From Bacteroidales bacterium UBA5281 (GTDB lineage Bacteria > Bacteroidota > Bacteroidia > Bacteroidales > Lentimicrobiaceae): a DNA stretch of 56,948 nt. Numbering within the stretch: the first letter of the stretch is position 1; the number at the start of each line of letters is the position of its first letter. A program made the position numbers and the translations under genes. Of this stretch, positions 8,002-16,368 are shown in pieces. The stretch covers positions 694-57,641 of the forward strand of contig DHSR01000059.1 in the NCBI GenBank assembly GCA_002410555.1, written 5' to 3'. A model generated the notes under the pieces. The model ran no database searches, was not told the DNA's origin, and worked only from the letters and a program-made list of their open reading frames with translations.

Positions 8002-9833
8002 TATGGTGTTTTTTGAGGTTGATGGTACTTTCTCCAGGCTATATAGACCAAAATGGCAATAAAAACAAATAAACTCATTAAGAGCAGTCTGGCCATGTCA
8101 ATATAAAAGACTTTGTTAATGATCTTTCCTGTAAACAAAACATCACCTTTTACTACTTCATCACCGGATTTAATACTCAGTGTATGTTTAAGCGGCATAT
8201 ACCGGTAATTTTGACTATTGACCGTTTCATCGCCCAGTCGATAACCAACGCTAATATAATGTTTTTTCCGAAGCAAAAATATGGAATCGACCTTCCCTGT
8301 ATTTTCGCTGTAAAAGGCATCAGCAAACCACAATTTATTCGGTCCGATGCCCTGATGTTTCAACTGTCCGATAATGCTTTCGTTGTGAAATTCCCATTGA
8401 CCAATCTTCTGACCTGTCCAGTCATCATTTACAGGCCTTACAAGTGACCCAAAAAAGACTACAATCAGCATCATAGGAGTAATAAATTTTATAATAAACC
8501 TATAGACCAAAGGGATTTTAATATCGGCGCCCATATTAATTTCTTTCCATCCTTTTTTTAGTCCAAAAACCCATGAAAAGAGAATGGATTCAAGCAACGC
8601 AAAAACCACCAAAGAAACCGTTCCACCCCAATAATCATATTCATCAAAAACCCCCTGATTAAAGAAAAATATGGTGGGCAGGCCGAGAATCATGATAACC
8701 AGACCGAACCCCAGTGCAGCATTTTTACGTGACCAGTTAAATTCATCCATCAAAAACCCCATACCCGGTGTACCCATGGCCAGAGAAGAGGTTATGCCGG
8801 CAAAAAAGAGCAGACCAAAAAAACTGACTCCGGCAATTGCCGATAATATCGGCCCCCACTGCTCAAAAAGGAAAGGCATGGTTCTAAAACCAAGCCCAAG
8901 ACCCCCGATACCGGTTAGTTCAATTACTTTGTCAATGCCAAGATATCCAATAGAAATAGGAATGATAACAGCACTTCCCAGCACGATTTCCACAAATTCA
9001 TTCATCCATCCGGCAGCCATGGCATTAAGTGCGATGTCGTCACGCTTCTTGATGTATGAGGCATAACACTGAATCGAGCCCATGCCTACCGAAAGGGTAA
9101 AGAAAATCTGACCAGCAGCAGCCAGCCATACCTTAGGATTAGCCAAAGAGGTGTAATCGGGAGTCCATAAAAAATTAAGTCCGACCGTCCCGTCATAAAT
9201 AGCACCATTGGTACCGGCTTTAAGTGTAATTCCACGATAAGCGAGAAACAGACCAAAAACAATAAGTAAAGGCACTCCTATTTTAGCCACTTTTTCAACT
9301 CCACCGCTCAGTCCCCGGCTTAATATCCACGTGTTTAATGCCAGGCACAATAAAAAAAAGATCAGTGCTTCATATGGAATCCCGGTGGTAGAAGTAGTGA
9401 CATCGAGGTAATTACTAAAAAATGCTGCTACCTCATGCTGATCCATACCATTAAAAGTACCCATTAGGGAATGATAGATATAGGACATGGTCCAACTTTC
9501 GATGTAGCAGTAATATGAAGCAATGGCAACATTGGAAAATATACCGAAAACACCTACATATTTCCATAGCCGGCGTTTGCCCATGGCATCCATAATAAAT
9601 GGTGTGGAGTGATGCCCAAATTGTCCACCAAACCGGCCCGTTGACCATTCTATCATAAGCAAAGGCAGGCCCAGTAACAAAAATGAAATGAGATAGGGTA
9701 TGATAAAGGCACCTCCACCATTCTGAACTGCCTGCACCGGGAACCGGAGAAAATTCCCAAAACCTACCGCATTACCGGCCATAGCCAATACCAAACCTAC
9801 TCTGGAGCCCCAGGACTCAGTGTTTGTACTCAT
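8001..9833 (-). CDS. Sodium-dependent amino-acid transporter, NSS/SNF family
   Basis: A 610-residue polytopic membrane protein. The family hallmark lies at the N-terminus, GNAVGFGNFLRFPVQAVQNGG then GAF (TM1, with the unwound G-N-x-x-R-F-P that binds sodium and substrate), followed by IPYLISFLLLGLPLLMIEW. About twelve transmembrane segments are visible. Between the last two is an extracytoplasmic insertion of about 100 residues (about 470-570, FFGSLVRPVNDDWTGQ...) that is not part of the minimal LeuT-type core. It probably imports an amino acid with sodium; specificity cannot be read. It is the first gene of an operon with its small subunit, an HhH protein and a TPR protein. Confidence 0.93.
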   Translation of the reverse strand: MSTNTESWGSRVGLVLAMAGNAVGFGNFLRFPVQAVQNGGGAFIIPYLISFLLLGLPLLMIEWSTGRFGGQFGHHSTPFIMDAMGKRRLWKYVGVFGIFSNVAIASYYCYIESWTMSYIYHSLMGTFNGMDQHEVAAFFSNYLDVTTSTTGIPYEALIFFLLCLALNTWILSRGLSGGVEKVAKIGVPLLIVFGLFLAYRGITLKAGTNGAIYDGTVGLNFLWTPDYTSLANPKVWLAAAGQIFFTLSVGMGSIQCYASYIKKRDDIALNAMAAGWMNEFVEIVLGSAVIIPISIGYLGIDKVIELTGIGGLGLGFRTMPFLFEQWGPILSAIAGVSFFGLLFFAGITSSLAMGTPGMGFLMDEFNWSRKNAALGFGLVIMILGLPTIFFFNQGVFDEYDYWGGTVSLVVFALLESILFSWVFGLKKGWKEINMGADIKIPLVYRFIIKFITPMMLIVVFFGSLVRPVNDDWTGQKIGQWEFHNESIIGQLKHQGIGPNKLWFADAFYSENTGKVDSIFLLRKKHYISVGYRLGDETVNSQNYRYMPLKHTLSIKSGDEVVKGDVLFTGKIINKVFYIDMARLLLMSLFVFIAILVYIAWRKYHQPQKTP

Positions 9834-10023
9834 AACTTATTGCTATAATTAAGAAAAAATTCCGGGTACGGGTAAGAACGCTTCCAGGTACAGGATGCGT
9901 TATAGAATGTTGATAATCAATAAAACAGAGGTTTGTCTTTGAAATGCGGAGGCATGACATTGCAGGCATACGATCTGTTTTAAAAGAGGTTAATTATGCA
10001 ATATTAAAAAAAAATCCCATATT

Positions 10024-11289
10024 TCAGGGTACTTTTATGAGATAAATGCCAATCCGGCATTCCAAACATCTCTTATGATCGCAATAATCATTCTTTAACC
10101 CAATAAGAGCCTGGGTATTAAAGGCTGTACGAACGTCCATACCGGCGGCCTTCCATTTTTTTGTTATTGTGTTGACTTCTCCCGGAATTTTTGAAAAAAA
10201 ATCAAGCACCCGATTACATAATGTATCATTGTCTGTGGCACGACCGTAAACAAACAGGAATGGAAGTATGGCATTAATAAGAAGTAAATTTACTGCATTT
10301 GTGCCCAATTTTTTAATAACTTTTATAGTCGGCTTATCGAACATATAATGTGATTCCCAATAGGGAGATGTTGTTATAGTGGAAAAAACTGCAATGAGAT
10401 CTTCTATGGTTTTACAATCTATGAGCCGGGAAAGAAGGGATTGGGTCTGGACCATAAAAGAGGCGAATTGAGCAAGTCTAAGCGTAGGAAAATTCATTGG
10501 CCGCATACGTAAAAACCGCCACAAATGCTTATCAATGGGAACAAGCTGATATTTTTTTCGCAAAAAATGATATTCAGTTATGAGTTGTTGAGGCCATTCA
10601 TCTCTCCATTCAGTAGACAGCATACCGGCCTGGCCCATTATTAATGCTTCTATCTGCATAGGGTTGTCACGGTGTCGGACGAGGATATTGTAAGGCAACG
10701 CCCTGGCCATCATTTCAAAAGGCAAGGCATTTACGCTAAATCCAAAACTTCGAGCTAGAGTATAGTAAAGAGCTTCTTCCCAGTTATTGTGGCCCAGTTC
10801 AAGAAATAAGCCAATTATCTCCGATTTGCGCTCAATGCGTTCAATGAGCATGCGTTCCAACCAGAGAGAAGTTTCATGTTCAGGTACGGAACTTACCTGA
10901 TTGATGCAGGGAACCCATCTTTTTGTTGATAAAAAATCGCGGTAGCGGTGAAACAGTACATGGTTAAAGTTATCCTTTATTTCAAGTACAGGGATGTGGA
11001 TATCCTGCCCCGGTAAATCATGATTATATACTACATGAAGCACCACATTTTCATAGGCCTTATCATGTTGATGCCCATGGCGAAACCAGTCGGAGGTGCT
11101 TAGGTGGATTTCAACATTGCCTGCCCATTGGGTAGTGCCAATGCGCAGGCGTGCGTCTGAAAAATCAGGACCGGCATTCAGGTTATGGAAGCCGGGTGAA
11201 ATAATTTCTACTTCCTCATTTTCAGTCGTAAATAATGGCGATGTAAACAGCCGGTATTTCCATATGTAGAAGAGAAAGTCCTCGGTCAT
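10024..11289 (-). CDS. DUF2851 family protein
   Basis: A 421-residue soluble protein with no signal or membrane segment. The start MTEDFLFYIWKYRLF and the segment NAGPDFSDARLRIGTTQWAGNVEIHLSTSDWFRH are what I recognise as the DUF2851 family, common in Bacteroidota and of unknown function. G-P-D-F-x-x-A-R-[LI] and N-V-E-[IL]-H, with conserved acids spaced about 16 residues apart, resemble a PD-(D/E)XK-type nuclease core, but this is inference. The C-terminus carries a Cys/His cluster (C-D-H-K-R-C-L-E-C) that could bind a metal. It is monocistronic, with 190 bp of featureless sequence before the symporter operon. Confidence 0.85.
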   Translation of the reverse strand: MTEDFLFYIWKYRLFTSPLFTTENEEVEIISPGFHNLNAGPDFSDARLRIGTTQWAGNVEIHLSTSDWFRHGHQHDKAYENVVLHVVYNHDLPGQDIHIPVLEIKDNFNHVLFHRYRDFLSTKRWVPCINQVSSVPEHETSLWLERMLIERIERKSEIIGLFLELGHNNWEEALYYTLARSFGFSVNALPFEMMARALPYNILVRHRDNPMQIEALIMGQAGMLSTEWRDEWPQQLITEYHFLRKKYQLVPIDKHLWRFLRMRPMNFPTLRLAQFASFMVQTQSLLSRLIDCKTIEDLIAVFSTITTSPYWESHYMFDKPTIKVIKKLGTNAVNLLLINAILPFLFVYGRATDNDTLCNRVLDFFSKIPGEVNTITKKWKAAGMDVRTAFNTQALIGLKNDYCDHKRCLECRIGIYLIKVP

Positions 11290-11817
11290 GATATATAATT
11301 TTGAGATAAAAATACGAAATATATTGAAATACCGGAATTTATTTCAGGTTACTATTACTGGATTTTAAGCTATTACAACTCATGTAGAAATTCAAGAAAA
11401 TATTTTAATCAGTATCAATAACTACTCTGTTGGATAGGTGATGTTTAACATTGTATCTTCTTCATAATCAGTCAATGACTTATAGCGAGGTGTGATGAGA
11501 ATTATACGGATTAAGAATTTGATCCACAAAGGTTATGATATTTTCTGTTTTAATGAATTAAAAACTCTGATCAAAATTTATTTTACGAACATGTAACGCA
11601 CTTATTCCCATGCTTTAAAGTAACCTGGATTAATCCTTTGAATTTAACGGGCACGCAAGCATCATATTATTTATTTTAAAAAAGTTGATAAAATTTTTAA
11701 AAAAGTTTGGAAAACTATCAAATATATTCTTATATTTGAAAAAAATATCGGATTTAAGTTAAAACGGAGATCGGATTTAATTCTTTGCTTTATATTTGCG
11801 GCACTGATTTTTTCAAC
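11290..11817. other. 528-bp AT-rich intergenic region between divergent genes
   Basis: It separates the divergent DUF2851 and coiled-coil/zapA genes. I see no ORF with credible coding character and no RNA hairpin array. The right-hand end holds the zapA-side promoters at 11706-11738 and 11791-11798. The rest is A/T-rich with no repeat that stands out. Confidence 0.5.
11706..11738 (+). promoter_or_regulatory. Bacteroidota-type promoter for the coiled-coil/zapA genes
   Basis: TTTG at 11706-11709, a 21-base spacer, then TATATTTG at 11731-11738. Both boxes match the primary-sigma consensus of Bacteroidota (-33 TTTG, -7 TAnnTTTG). Transcription would start near 11745, giving a leader of about 73 bases before the ATG at 11818. 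A second TATATTTG at 11791-11798 lacks a -33 partner but would give a short leader. Confidence 0.6.
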
Positions 11818-12108
11818 ATGAATAATGCCGAAACACTGATTACAGGAATAGCTTATAAAGTCAGGAAGCTGATTGAAACCAATGAGCGATTGACTTTCGA
11901 GAATAATCAGTTACGTGAAGAAATTAAATCAACAAAAAGCAAGGTTGACTTGTTTGAAAACAACATAAACACATTACAAAACCAAATAGCAACACTTAAA
12001 CTGGCAAAATCGCTGAACAAGGAGGAAAGCCGGACAAACGTCAAGTTAAGAATAAATGAACTTGTGCGGGAAATTGACCATTGCATTGCAATATTAAATC
12101 AAAAATAA
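11818..12108 (+). CDS. Small coiled-coil protein upstream of ZapA (ZapB-like by position)
   Basis: A 96-residue protein; the ATG giving MNNAETLITGIAY is chosen because the longer frame opens only with a TTG that lies inside or upstream of the candidate promoter. The whole protein is charged and helical with heptad spacing (KVRKLIETNERLTFENNQLREEIKSTKSKVDLFENNINTL), so a dimeric coiled coil is likely. It precedes zapA by 15 bp and is surely co-transcribed. Small coiled-coil proteins in this slot are common in Bacteroidota and have been compared to ZapB, but sequence similarity to true ZapB is only generic. A role in Z-ring assembly is inferred from the neighbour. Confidence 0.8.
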   Translation: MNNAETLITGIAYKVRKLIETNERLTFENNQLREEIKSTKSKVDLFENNINTLQNQIATLKLAKSLNKEESRTNVKLRINELVREIDHCIAILNQK

Positions 12109-12123
12109 ACGTTTACCTTACAT

Positions 12124-12408
12124 ATGGATGAACTGGCTGTAACCGTAAACATTGCCGACCGGCCTTACAAGCTCAGGATTGAGCGGAGAGAGGAAGAGCT
12201 GGTGAGGAATGCTGCCAAATCCATTGAAGAACAGATGAAGCATTATGCAAATCACTTTGAATACAAGGACAAGCAAGACCTCCTGGCCATGGTTGCCCTG
12301 CAATTTACCACCAGTAACATCGAAAAAGAGAATGAACTGAATTTCAGGAATCAGGAGATGTTAAAAAAATTGTTGGAAATTGATGCTGCGCTTTCAAAAA
12401 AGGTTTAA
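12124..12408 (+). CDS. zapA: Cell division protein ZapA
   Basis: A 94-residue protein of normal ZapA length. The N-terminal globular part (MDELAVTVNIADRPYKLRIERREEE) contains the ZapA pattern of an I/V-rich strand, G/R-x-Y-x-L/I-x-I, and the C-terminal two thirds is a long helix that tetramerises (AAKSIEEQMKHYAN...DKQDLLAMVALQFTTSNIEKEN). ZapA crosslinks FtsZ filaments. It follows the coiled-coil gene by 15 bp and is followed directly by a 6S-like RNA, the order also seen as zapA-ssrS in enterobacteria. Confidence 0.93.
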   Translation: MDELAVTVNIADRPYKLRIERREEELVRNAAKSIEEQMKHYANHFEYKDKQDLLAMVALQFTTSNIEKENELNFRNQEMLKKLLEIDAALSKKV

Positions 12409-12450
12409 CTTTGTTATTGCAAATAAGTTCTTTGAAAAAATAAATGACAT

Positions 12451-12650
12451 CCCGCATTGATTCTTCCAAGTTTGTAAACTCAACATTTTCAACTTTGGGA
12501 CAAAGCTCAGTATGTGATCTAAAACAGGCCTTAATCCTGACTTCGGTCAGGTCTCCCTTTTAGGGGGCATTGGAAGTTTGAAGTCCCTGGCAGTCCCATA
12601 TATGCAGTTTTGGGGTTTACCAAAACTACTGAGTCAATGCGGGTTTTTTT
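12451..12650 (+). ncRNA. ssrS: 6S-like RNA (SsrS / Bacteroidales-1 type)
   Basis: A gap of about 290 bases without a gene folds as one long closed structure. A perfect 10-bp terminal stem joins CCCGCATTGA (12451-12460) to TCAATGCGGG (12634-12643) and is followed by eight T residues, a built-in terminator. Inside, CTTCCAA (12463-12469) pairs with TTGGAAG (12570-12576), GGGAC (12497-12501) with GTCCC (12583-12587), and the apex is a UUCG tetraloop hairpin, CCTGACTTCGGTCAGG (12536-12551). A separate 8-bp hairpin on the 3' side is AGTTTTGG/CCAAAACT (12606-12627). Length near 200 nt, rod shape and position after zapA match 6S RNA, which mimics an open promoter and binds RNA polymerase holoenzyme. 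Confidence 0.75.
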
Positions 12651-12699
12651 TGTCCAACCATTCCTCCATTTTTATAAAACAACAACCAATACTACACAA

Positions 12700-14241
12700 A
12701 TGGAGACTTTGATAATTATCCTGGCATTGATTGCCGGAATTGTAGCAGGGGTACTGATCACCAGTACCATTTTGAAAAAAGCCATTCTAAAAAAGAGTGC
12801 GCAACTGCTGAAAGATGCCGAAGAGAAAGGCGAAATGCTTAAGAAAGAAAAAGTACTGGAAGCCAAAGAAAAATACATTCAACTAAAGGCTGAACACGAA
12901 AACCACTTTCAGGAAAAAAACAAAGAATTACTCAAAAGTGAAAACCGGATTAAGCAAAAAGAAGCCTCATTATCTCAAAAATTTGAGGAGCTTCAACGCA
13001 AGCAGAAAGAAACCACAGCTATTAAAGACAACCTGACCAATCAATTAGAGGTAATTAACCGGCGGCAATCCGAACTGGACAAAGCCATGAAACAGCAGGT
13101 AGAAAAACTGGAAGCCATTTCAGGTTTGTCAGCAGATCAGGCAAAGGCGCAACTTGTTGAAGCGCTTAAAGAAGAGGCCCGCACAGAAGCATTGATTCAT
13201 ACCAAAGACATAGTGGAAGAAGCCAAACTGACCGCCACTATGGAGGCCAAAAAAATTGTACTGGAAACCATACAGCGTACCGCTACCGAACATGCCATTG
13301 AAAATAGTGTTTCGGTATTTAACATTGAAAATGAAGAAATTAAAGGCCGGATTATTGGACGGGAGGGGCGTAATATCAGGGCACTTGAAGCACTTACCGG
13401 GGTTGAAATCGTAATTGATGATTCTCCCGATGCCATTTTATTGTCAGGTTTCGATCCCGTTCGCCGTGAAATTGCCCGCTTATCGCTTCATAAGCTGGTG
13501 ACCGATGGCCGGATACATCCGGCGCGTATTGAGGAAGTGGTCTCCAAAACCCGCAAACAAATTGAACAGGAAATAGTAGAAACGGGCAAGCGTACCGCCA
13601 TTGACTTGGGTATTCATGGGCTGCATCCGGAATTAATCCGTATGATAGGGAAAATGAAATACCGCTCATCCTATGGTCAGAATTTACTGCAACATTCTAA
13701 AGAAGTAGCTAACTTATGTGCTACCATGGCTGCTGAACTGGGATTGAGCCCGAAGAAAGCCAAACGTGCCGGCTTATTACATGATATAGGCAAAGTGCCC
13801 GATAACGAGCCAGAGTTGCCACACGCCATTCTGGGTATGAAGCTGGCTGAGCGTTACAAAGAACCCGCCGACATCTGCAATGCAATAGGCGCCCACCATG
13901 ATGAAGTTGAAATGGAAAGTCTGATTGCCCCTATAGTGCAGGTATGTGATGCCATATCAGGAGCCAGGCCCGGTGCACGCCGTGAAGTGGTTGAAGCATA
14001 CATTCAGCGACTGAACCACCTGGAAGAACTGGCCCTCTCCTACCCCGGAGTTGTAAAAACCTATGCCATTCAGGCAGGTCGTGAACTGAGGGTAATTGTT
14101 GGAGCCGACAAGGTTTCTGATGAGGAAACCAACAAAATCTCAATGGACTTATCACGTAAAATACAGGACGAAATGACCTATCCCGGACAAATAAAAATTA
14201 CCGTAATCCGCGAAACCAGGGCAGTGAACTTTGCCAAGTAA
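12700..14241 (+). CDS. rny: Ribonuclease Y
   Basis: A 513-residue protein starting at the ATG giving METLIIILALIAG; the longer frame would run through the end of the 6S-like RNA and its T tract. It has one N-terminal transmembrane helix (residues 2-23), a long coiled coil (about 25-190), a KH domain (GRIIGREGRNIRALEALTGV), and an HD domain with the metal-binding LLHDIGKVPD and H-x-x-x-H/D partners (HSKEVANL, GAHHDEVE). The C-terminal part closes with YPGQIKITVIRETRAVNFAK, as in all RNase Y. It is a membrane-anchored endoribonuclease that starts mRNA decay. Length is normal. Confidence 0.97.
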   Translation: METLIIILALIAGIVAGVLITSTILKKAILKKSAQLLKDAEEKGEMLKKEKVLEAKEKYIQLKAEHENHFQEKNKELLKSENRIKQKEASLSQKFEELQRKQKETTAIKDNLTNQLEVINRRQSELDKAMKQQVEKLEAISGLSADQAKAQLVEALKEEARTEALIHTKDIVEEAKLTATMEAKKIVLETIQRTATEHAIENSVSVFNIENEEIKGRIIGREGRNIRALEALTGVEIVIDDSPDAILLSGFDPVRREIARLSLHKLVTDGRIHPARIEEVVSKTRKQIEQEIVETGKRTAIDLGIHGLHPELIRMIGKMKYRSSYGQNLLQHSKEVANLCATMAAELGLSPKKAKRAGLLHDIGKVPDNEPELPHAILGMKLAERYKEPADICNAIGAHHDEVEMESLIAPIVQVCDAISGARPGARREVVEAYIQRLNHLEELALSYPGVVKTYAIQAGRELRVIVGADKVSDEETNKISMDLSRKIQDEMTYPGQIKITVIRETRAVNFAK

Positions 14242-14266
14242 CAAACATTTACAGCCACTTTAAATT

Positions 14267-14292
14267 AAAGCACCTTTAGGGGTGCTTTTTTT
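14267..14292. terminator. Rho-independent terminator after rny, probably bidirectional
   Basis: AAAGCACC (14267-14274), a six-base loop, then GGTGCTTTTTTT (14281-14292): a GC-containing stem extended by A/T pairs and a T run. On the opposite strand the stem is followed by TTTAATTTA, so it may also stop transcripts arriving from the DUF493 gene. It starts 26 bp after the rny stop codon. Confidence 0.85.
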
Positions 14293-14362
14293 GAGATTGT
14301 AGTGGATCTGAATAATTTTGTGAACTCCTTTGACAAGAACTGAATTGCCTGCGACATGCTTC

Positions 14363-14489
14363 TTACCCTCCCCAACCCTCCCTATTAATAGATAGGGAAT
14401 GAATCCTACTGAATTACAAAATTTTACAATATATACAATGCTCCGTTGTAGGGTGTTCCCCCTATTCATAGGGGAGTTAGAGGGGGTAA
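14363..14489. mobile_element. 127-bp palindromic repeat element (REP/MITE-like)
   Basis: The ends are an imperfect inverted repeat of about 23 bp: TTACCCTCCCCAACCCTCCC then TAT at 14363-14385, and its near reverse complement ATAGGGGAGTTAGAGGGGGT then AA at 14467-14489. Each arm also carries its own small hairpin (CCCTAT...ATAGGG). The interior of about 80 bp is AT-rich with no ORF. The C-rich/G-rich ends stand out strongly against the local base composition. It lies between two gene ends and looks like a small non-autonomous mobile or REP element. No target duplication is obvious. Confidence 0.55.
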
Positions 14490-14570
14490 TAAAACAGTAC
14501 AGGTAGAGGGGATAAACATAAACAGCACTGTACTCGTAACCTGCACAGCCTTGCCTTAATAAATCATGTA

Positions 14571-14849
14571 TTATAAAGCCATTATACCTTCAATGGCAGC
14601 AGCTTTTCTATATCGTTCAATAACTTCTGCAGGTGAGATCATCATTTCTTTTACTGTAACAGAAATGTATTTCCCACCTTTCGAATGCCTGGTAATCAAT
14701 CGGGATTCATCGCCAAATAAACGCTGCAACAAAGCATAGTCACGATTATTATCGGGAATAATAAACTTAAACATATAAACCGAAGGCCACGTACCATGTG
14801 TGCCAAGCTGTTTTTCCAGTCGATCCAGAAATTGTTCATCAATAGACAT
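14571..14849 (-). CDS. DUF493 (YbeD-like) family protein
   Basis: A 92-residue protein of the DUF493/YbeD family, a small ferredoxin-like ACT-type fold of unknown role. Visible landmarks are the opening helix, the first strand WPSVYMFKFIIP, and the second half RHSKGGKYISVTVKEMMISPAEVIERYRKA, where S-x-G-x-Y-x-S-[VL]-T is the family's most conserved segment. Length is typical. It is on the minus strand, 101 bp downstream of the DUF58 gene, and may be the last gene of the dnaE-trxA-DUF58 set. Confidence 0.88.
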   Translation of the reverse strand: MSIDEQFLDRLEKQLGTHGTWPSVYMFKFIIPDNNRDYALLQRLFGDESRLITRHSKGGKYISVTVKEMMISPAEVIERYRKAAAIEGIMAL

Positions 14850-14950
14850 AGTATTTTCTAATGGGTGTAATCAAAAAAAGCGAAAGAATCGTGCCAAAGT
14901 GAAGTGATGCAATTACAGGAAAGTCGTCCTGACTTTTAAACAGGCTTGTC

Positions 14951-15886
14951 TTAGTGCATTTTAACCCGTTTGAGCAGGTAAGGCAATAATATTTGTTTAT
15001 ACCCAAGGTTAATGTCAGCTCTTACCAAATCAATATGATATTGAGCACAACGAAGGTTAAGTTCCTGGGTAAAAGCCTTCATTCGTTCCCGGTATCCTTC
15101 GCGTAGTTCATGAGGTCTGATCTTGATTTCTTCGCGGGTTTCCATATCTATGAAGCGGTAAGGTTTATTTTCAAAGTCAAAGTCTATTTCAAATTGCTTA
15201 TCTGCCACATGAAAAAGTATCACCTCATGCTTGTTGTGTTTGAGATGTTGAAGAGCGTTAAAAACTTCATTTCCTTCCGGATCCTCGTCCAGCATGTCAC
15301 TAAAAACCACTACCAATGAACGTTTATGTATATTTTCTGCAATCTGATGCAGTGTGGATGCAGCAGAAGTTGTTTGGCCTGAGTGAGCTTCTTTATTGTT
15401 CAGCAATTTTTCCAGTTCTGTATACAAACGTTTCATGTGCACCAGATTCGAATGTGCACCGGTATGAAGTTTCACCTCGTTGGTAAAAACAGTTAATCCG
15501 GCTGCATCGCGTTGACGACGGAGCAAATGTAATAAAGCTGCGGCTGCATATACTGAAAAGGATATTTTGTCGGGGCTTTCCGGATTGGCCTTTTTTTCAA
15601 GGGGAAAATACATGGAAGAACTGGCATCAATCACCAACTGACACCTGAGATTGGTTTCCTCCTCGTAACGTTTTACATATAACCGGTCAGTGCGCCCATA
15701 AAGTTTCCAGTCGATATTGCGTACTGATTCGCCCTGATTATACAGCCGGTGTTCGGCAAATTCAACCGAAAAACCATGAAAGGGACTTTTATGCAGACCG
15801 GTAATAAATCCCTCTACCACCTGTCTGGCCAGTAGCTCAAGGGGTGAAAATTCATCAAACCGCGATTGATCAATGTTTATCGGCAT
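14951..15886 (-). CDS. DUF58 domain protein
   Basis: A 311-residue cytoplasmic protein. The DUF58 signature is clear: FAEHRLYNQGESVRNIDWKL then YGRTDRLYVKRYEEE (R-x-Y-x-x-G-[ED]-x-x-R-x-I-D-W-K). After it comes a von Willebrand A-like fold with a MIDAS-type D-A-S-S-S-M (LVIDASSSMYF) and VVFSDMLDEDPEG. Proteins of this family usually sit with MoxR ATPases and BatA/BatB VWA proteins in Bacteroidota aerotolerance-type operons; no MoxR gene is seen here, which is a little unusual. The upstream gene is trxA, 89 bp away with a hairpin between. Confidence 0.92.
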   Translation of the reverse strand: MPINIDQSRFDEFSPLELLARQVVEGFITGLHKSPFHGFSVEFAEHRLYNQGESVRNIDWKLYGRTDRLYVKRYEEETNLRCQLVIDASSSMYFPLEKKANPESPDKISFSVYAAAALLHLLRRQRDAAGLTVFTNEVKLHTGAHSNLVHMKRLYTELEKLLNNKEAHSGQTTSAASTLHQIAENIHKRSLVVVFSDMLDEDPEGNEVFNALQHLKHNKHEVILFHVADKQFEIDFDFENKPYRFIDMETREEIKIRPHELREGYRERMKAFTQELNLRCAQYHIDLVRADINLGYKQILLPYLLKRVKMH

Positions 15887-15916
15887 AAAAGCTTTTAAAA
15901 TTCAGGGAATAAAACA

Positions 15917-15948
15917 CCGGATAACCTGCCTGAGGGCGGGCTATCCGG
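15917..15948 (-). terminator. 32-nt hairpin between trxA and the DUF58 gene
   Basis: CCGGATAACCTGCC (15917-15930), loop TGAG, then GGCGGGCTATCCGG (15935-15948): 14-bp arms with two imperfect pairs. On the transcribed minus strand it is followed by TGTTTTATT, so it could attenuate or end the trxA transcript. The GC-rich core also resembles short dispersed palindromes. Function uncertain. Confidence 0.45.
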
Positions 15949-15975
15949 GAATTTAAACACCAAATTGATATGAAA

Positions 15976-16293
15976 TTACAAAAGTTTTTCCAGTTTTGAG
16001 ACCAGTACGCTTTTAGGAACGGCTCCAACCTGTTTATCGGCCAGTTCACCATTTTTAAAAAACAGTATGGTGGGGATATTTCGAATTCCATATTTAGCGG
16101 CAGTGCCTGGATTTCCATCCACATCAAGCTTGCCAATTATGGCCCGGCCTTCATATTCGTGACTCATTTCTTCTACAATAGGACCTACCATGCGGCAGGG
16201 GCCGCACCATTCAGCCCACAAATCCACGATTGCTGGTTTGTCAGATTTAATTACGATTTCCTCAAAGTTGGCATCAGTAAGTTCAATTGCCAT
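15976..16293 (-). CDS. trxA: Thioredoxin
   Basis: A 105-residue classic thioredoxin beginning MAIELTDANFEEIVIKSDKP; the longer frame opens with TTG and adds residues not found in thioredoxins. The redox site is WAEWCGPCRMVGP (W-C-G-P-C), the buried Asp and the cis-proline loop are present (VDLWAEW; IRNIPTILFFKNGE), and it ends in the usual amphipathic helix. It is a cytoplasmic disulfide reductase serving ribonucleotide reductase and others. It is on the same strand and 75 bp downstream of dnaE, an order I have seen in other Bacteroidota. Confidence 0.97.
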   Translation of the reverse strand: MAIELTDANFEEIVIKSDKPAIVDLWAEWCGPCRMVGPIVEEMSHEYEGRAIIGKLDVDGNPGTAAKYGIRNIPTILFFKNGELADKQVGAVPKSVLVSKLEKLL

Positions 16294-16368
16294 GACTATT
16301 ATTTTTGGTTTAACGATTAAAAAGAGGTTCAAAGATACACATTTTTAATCGGGTAAGAGTTATGGTGA

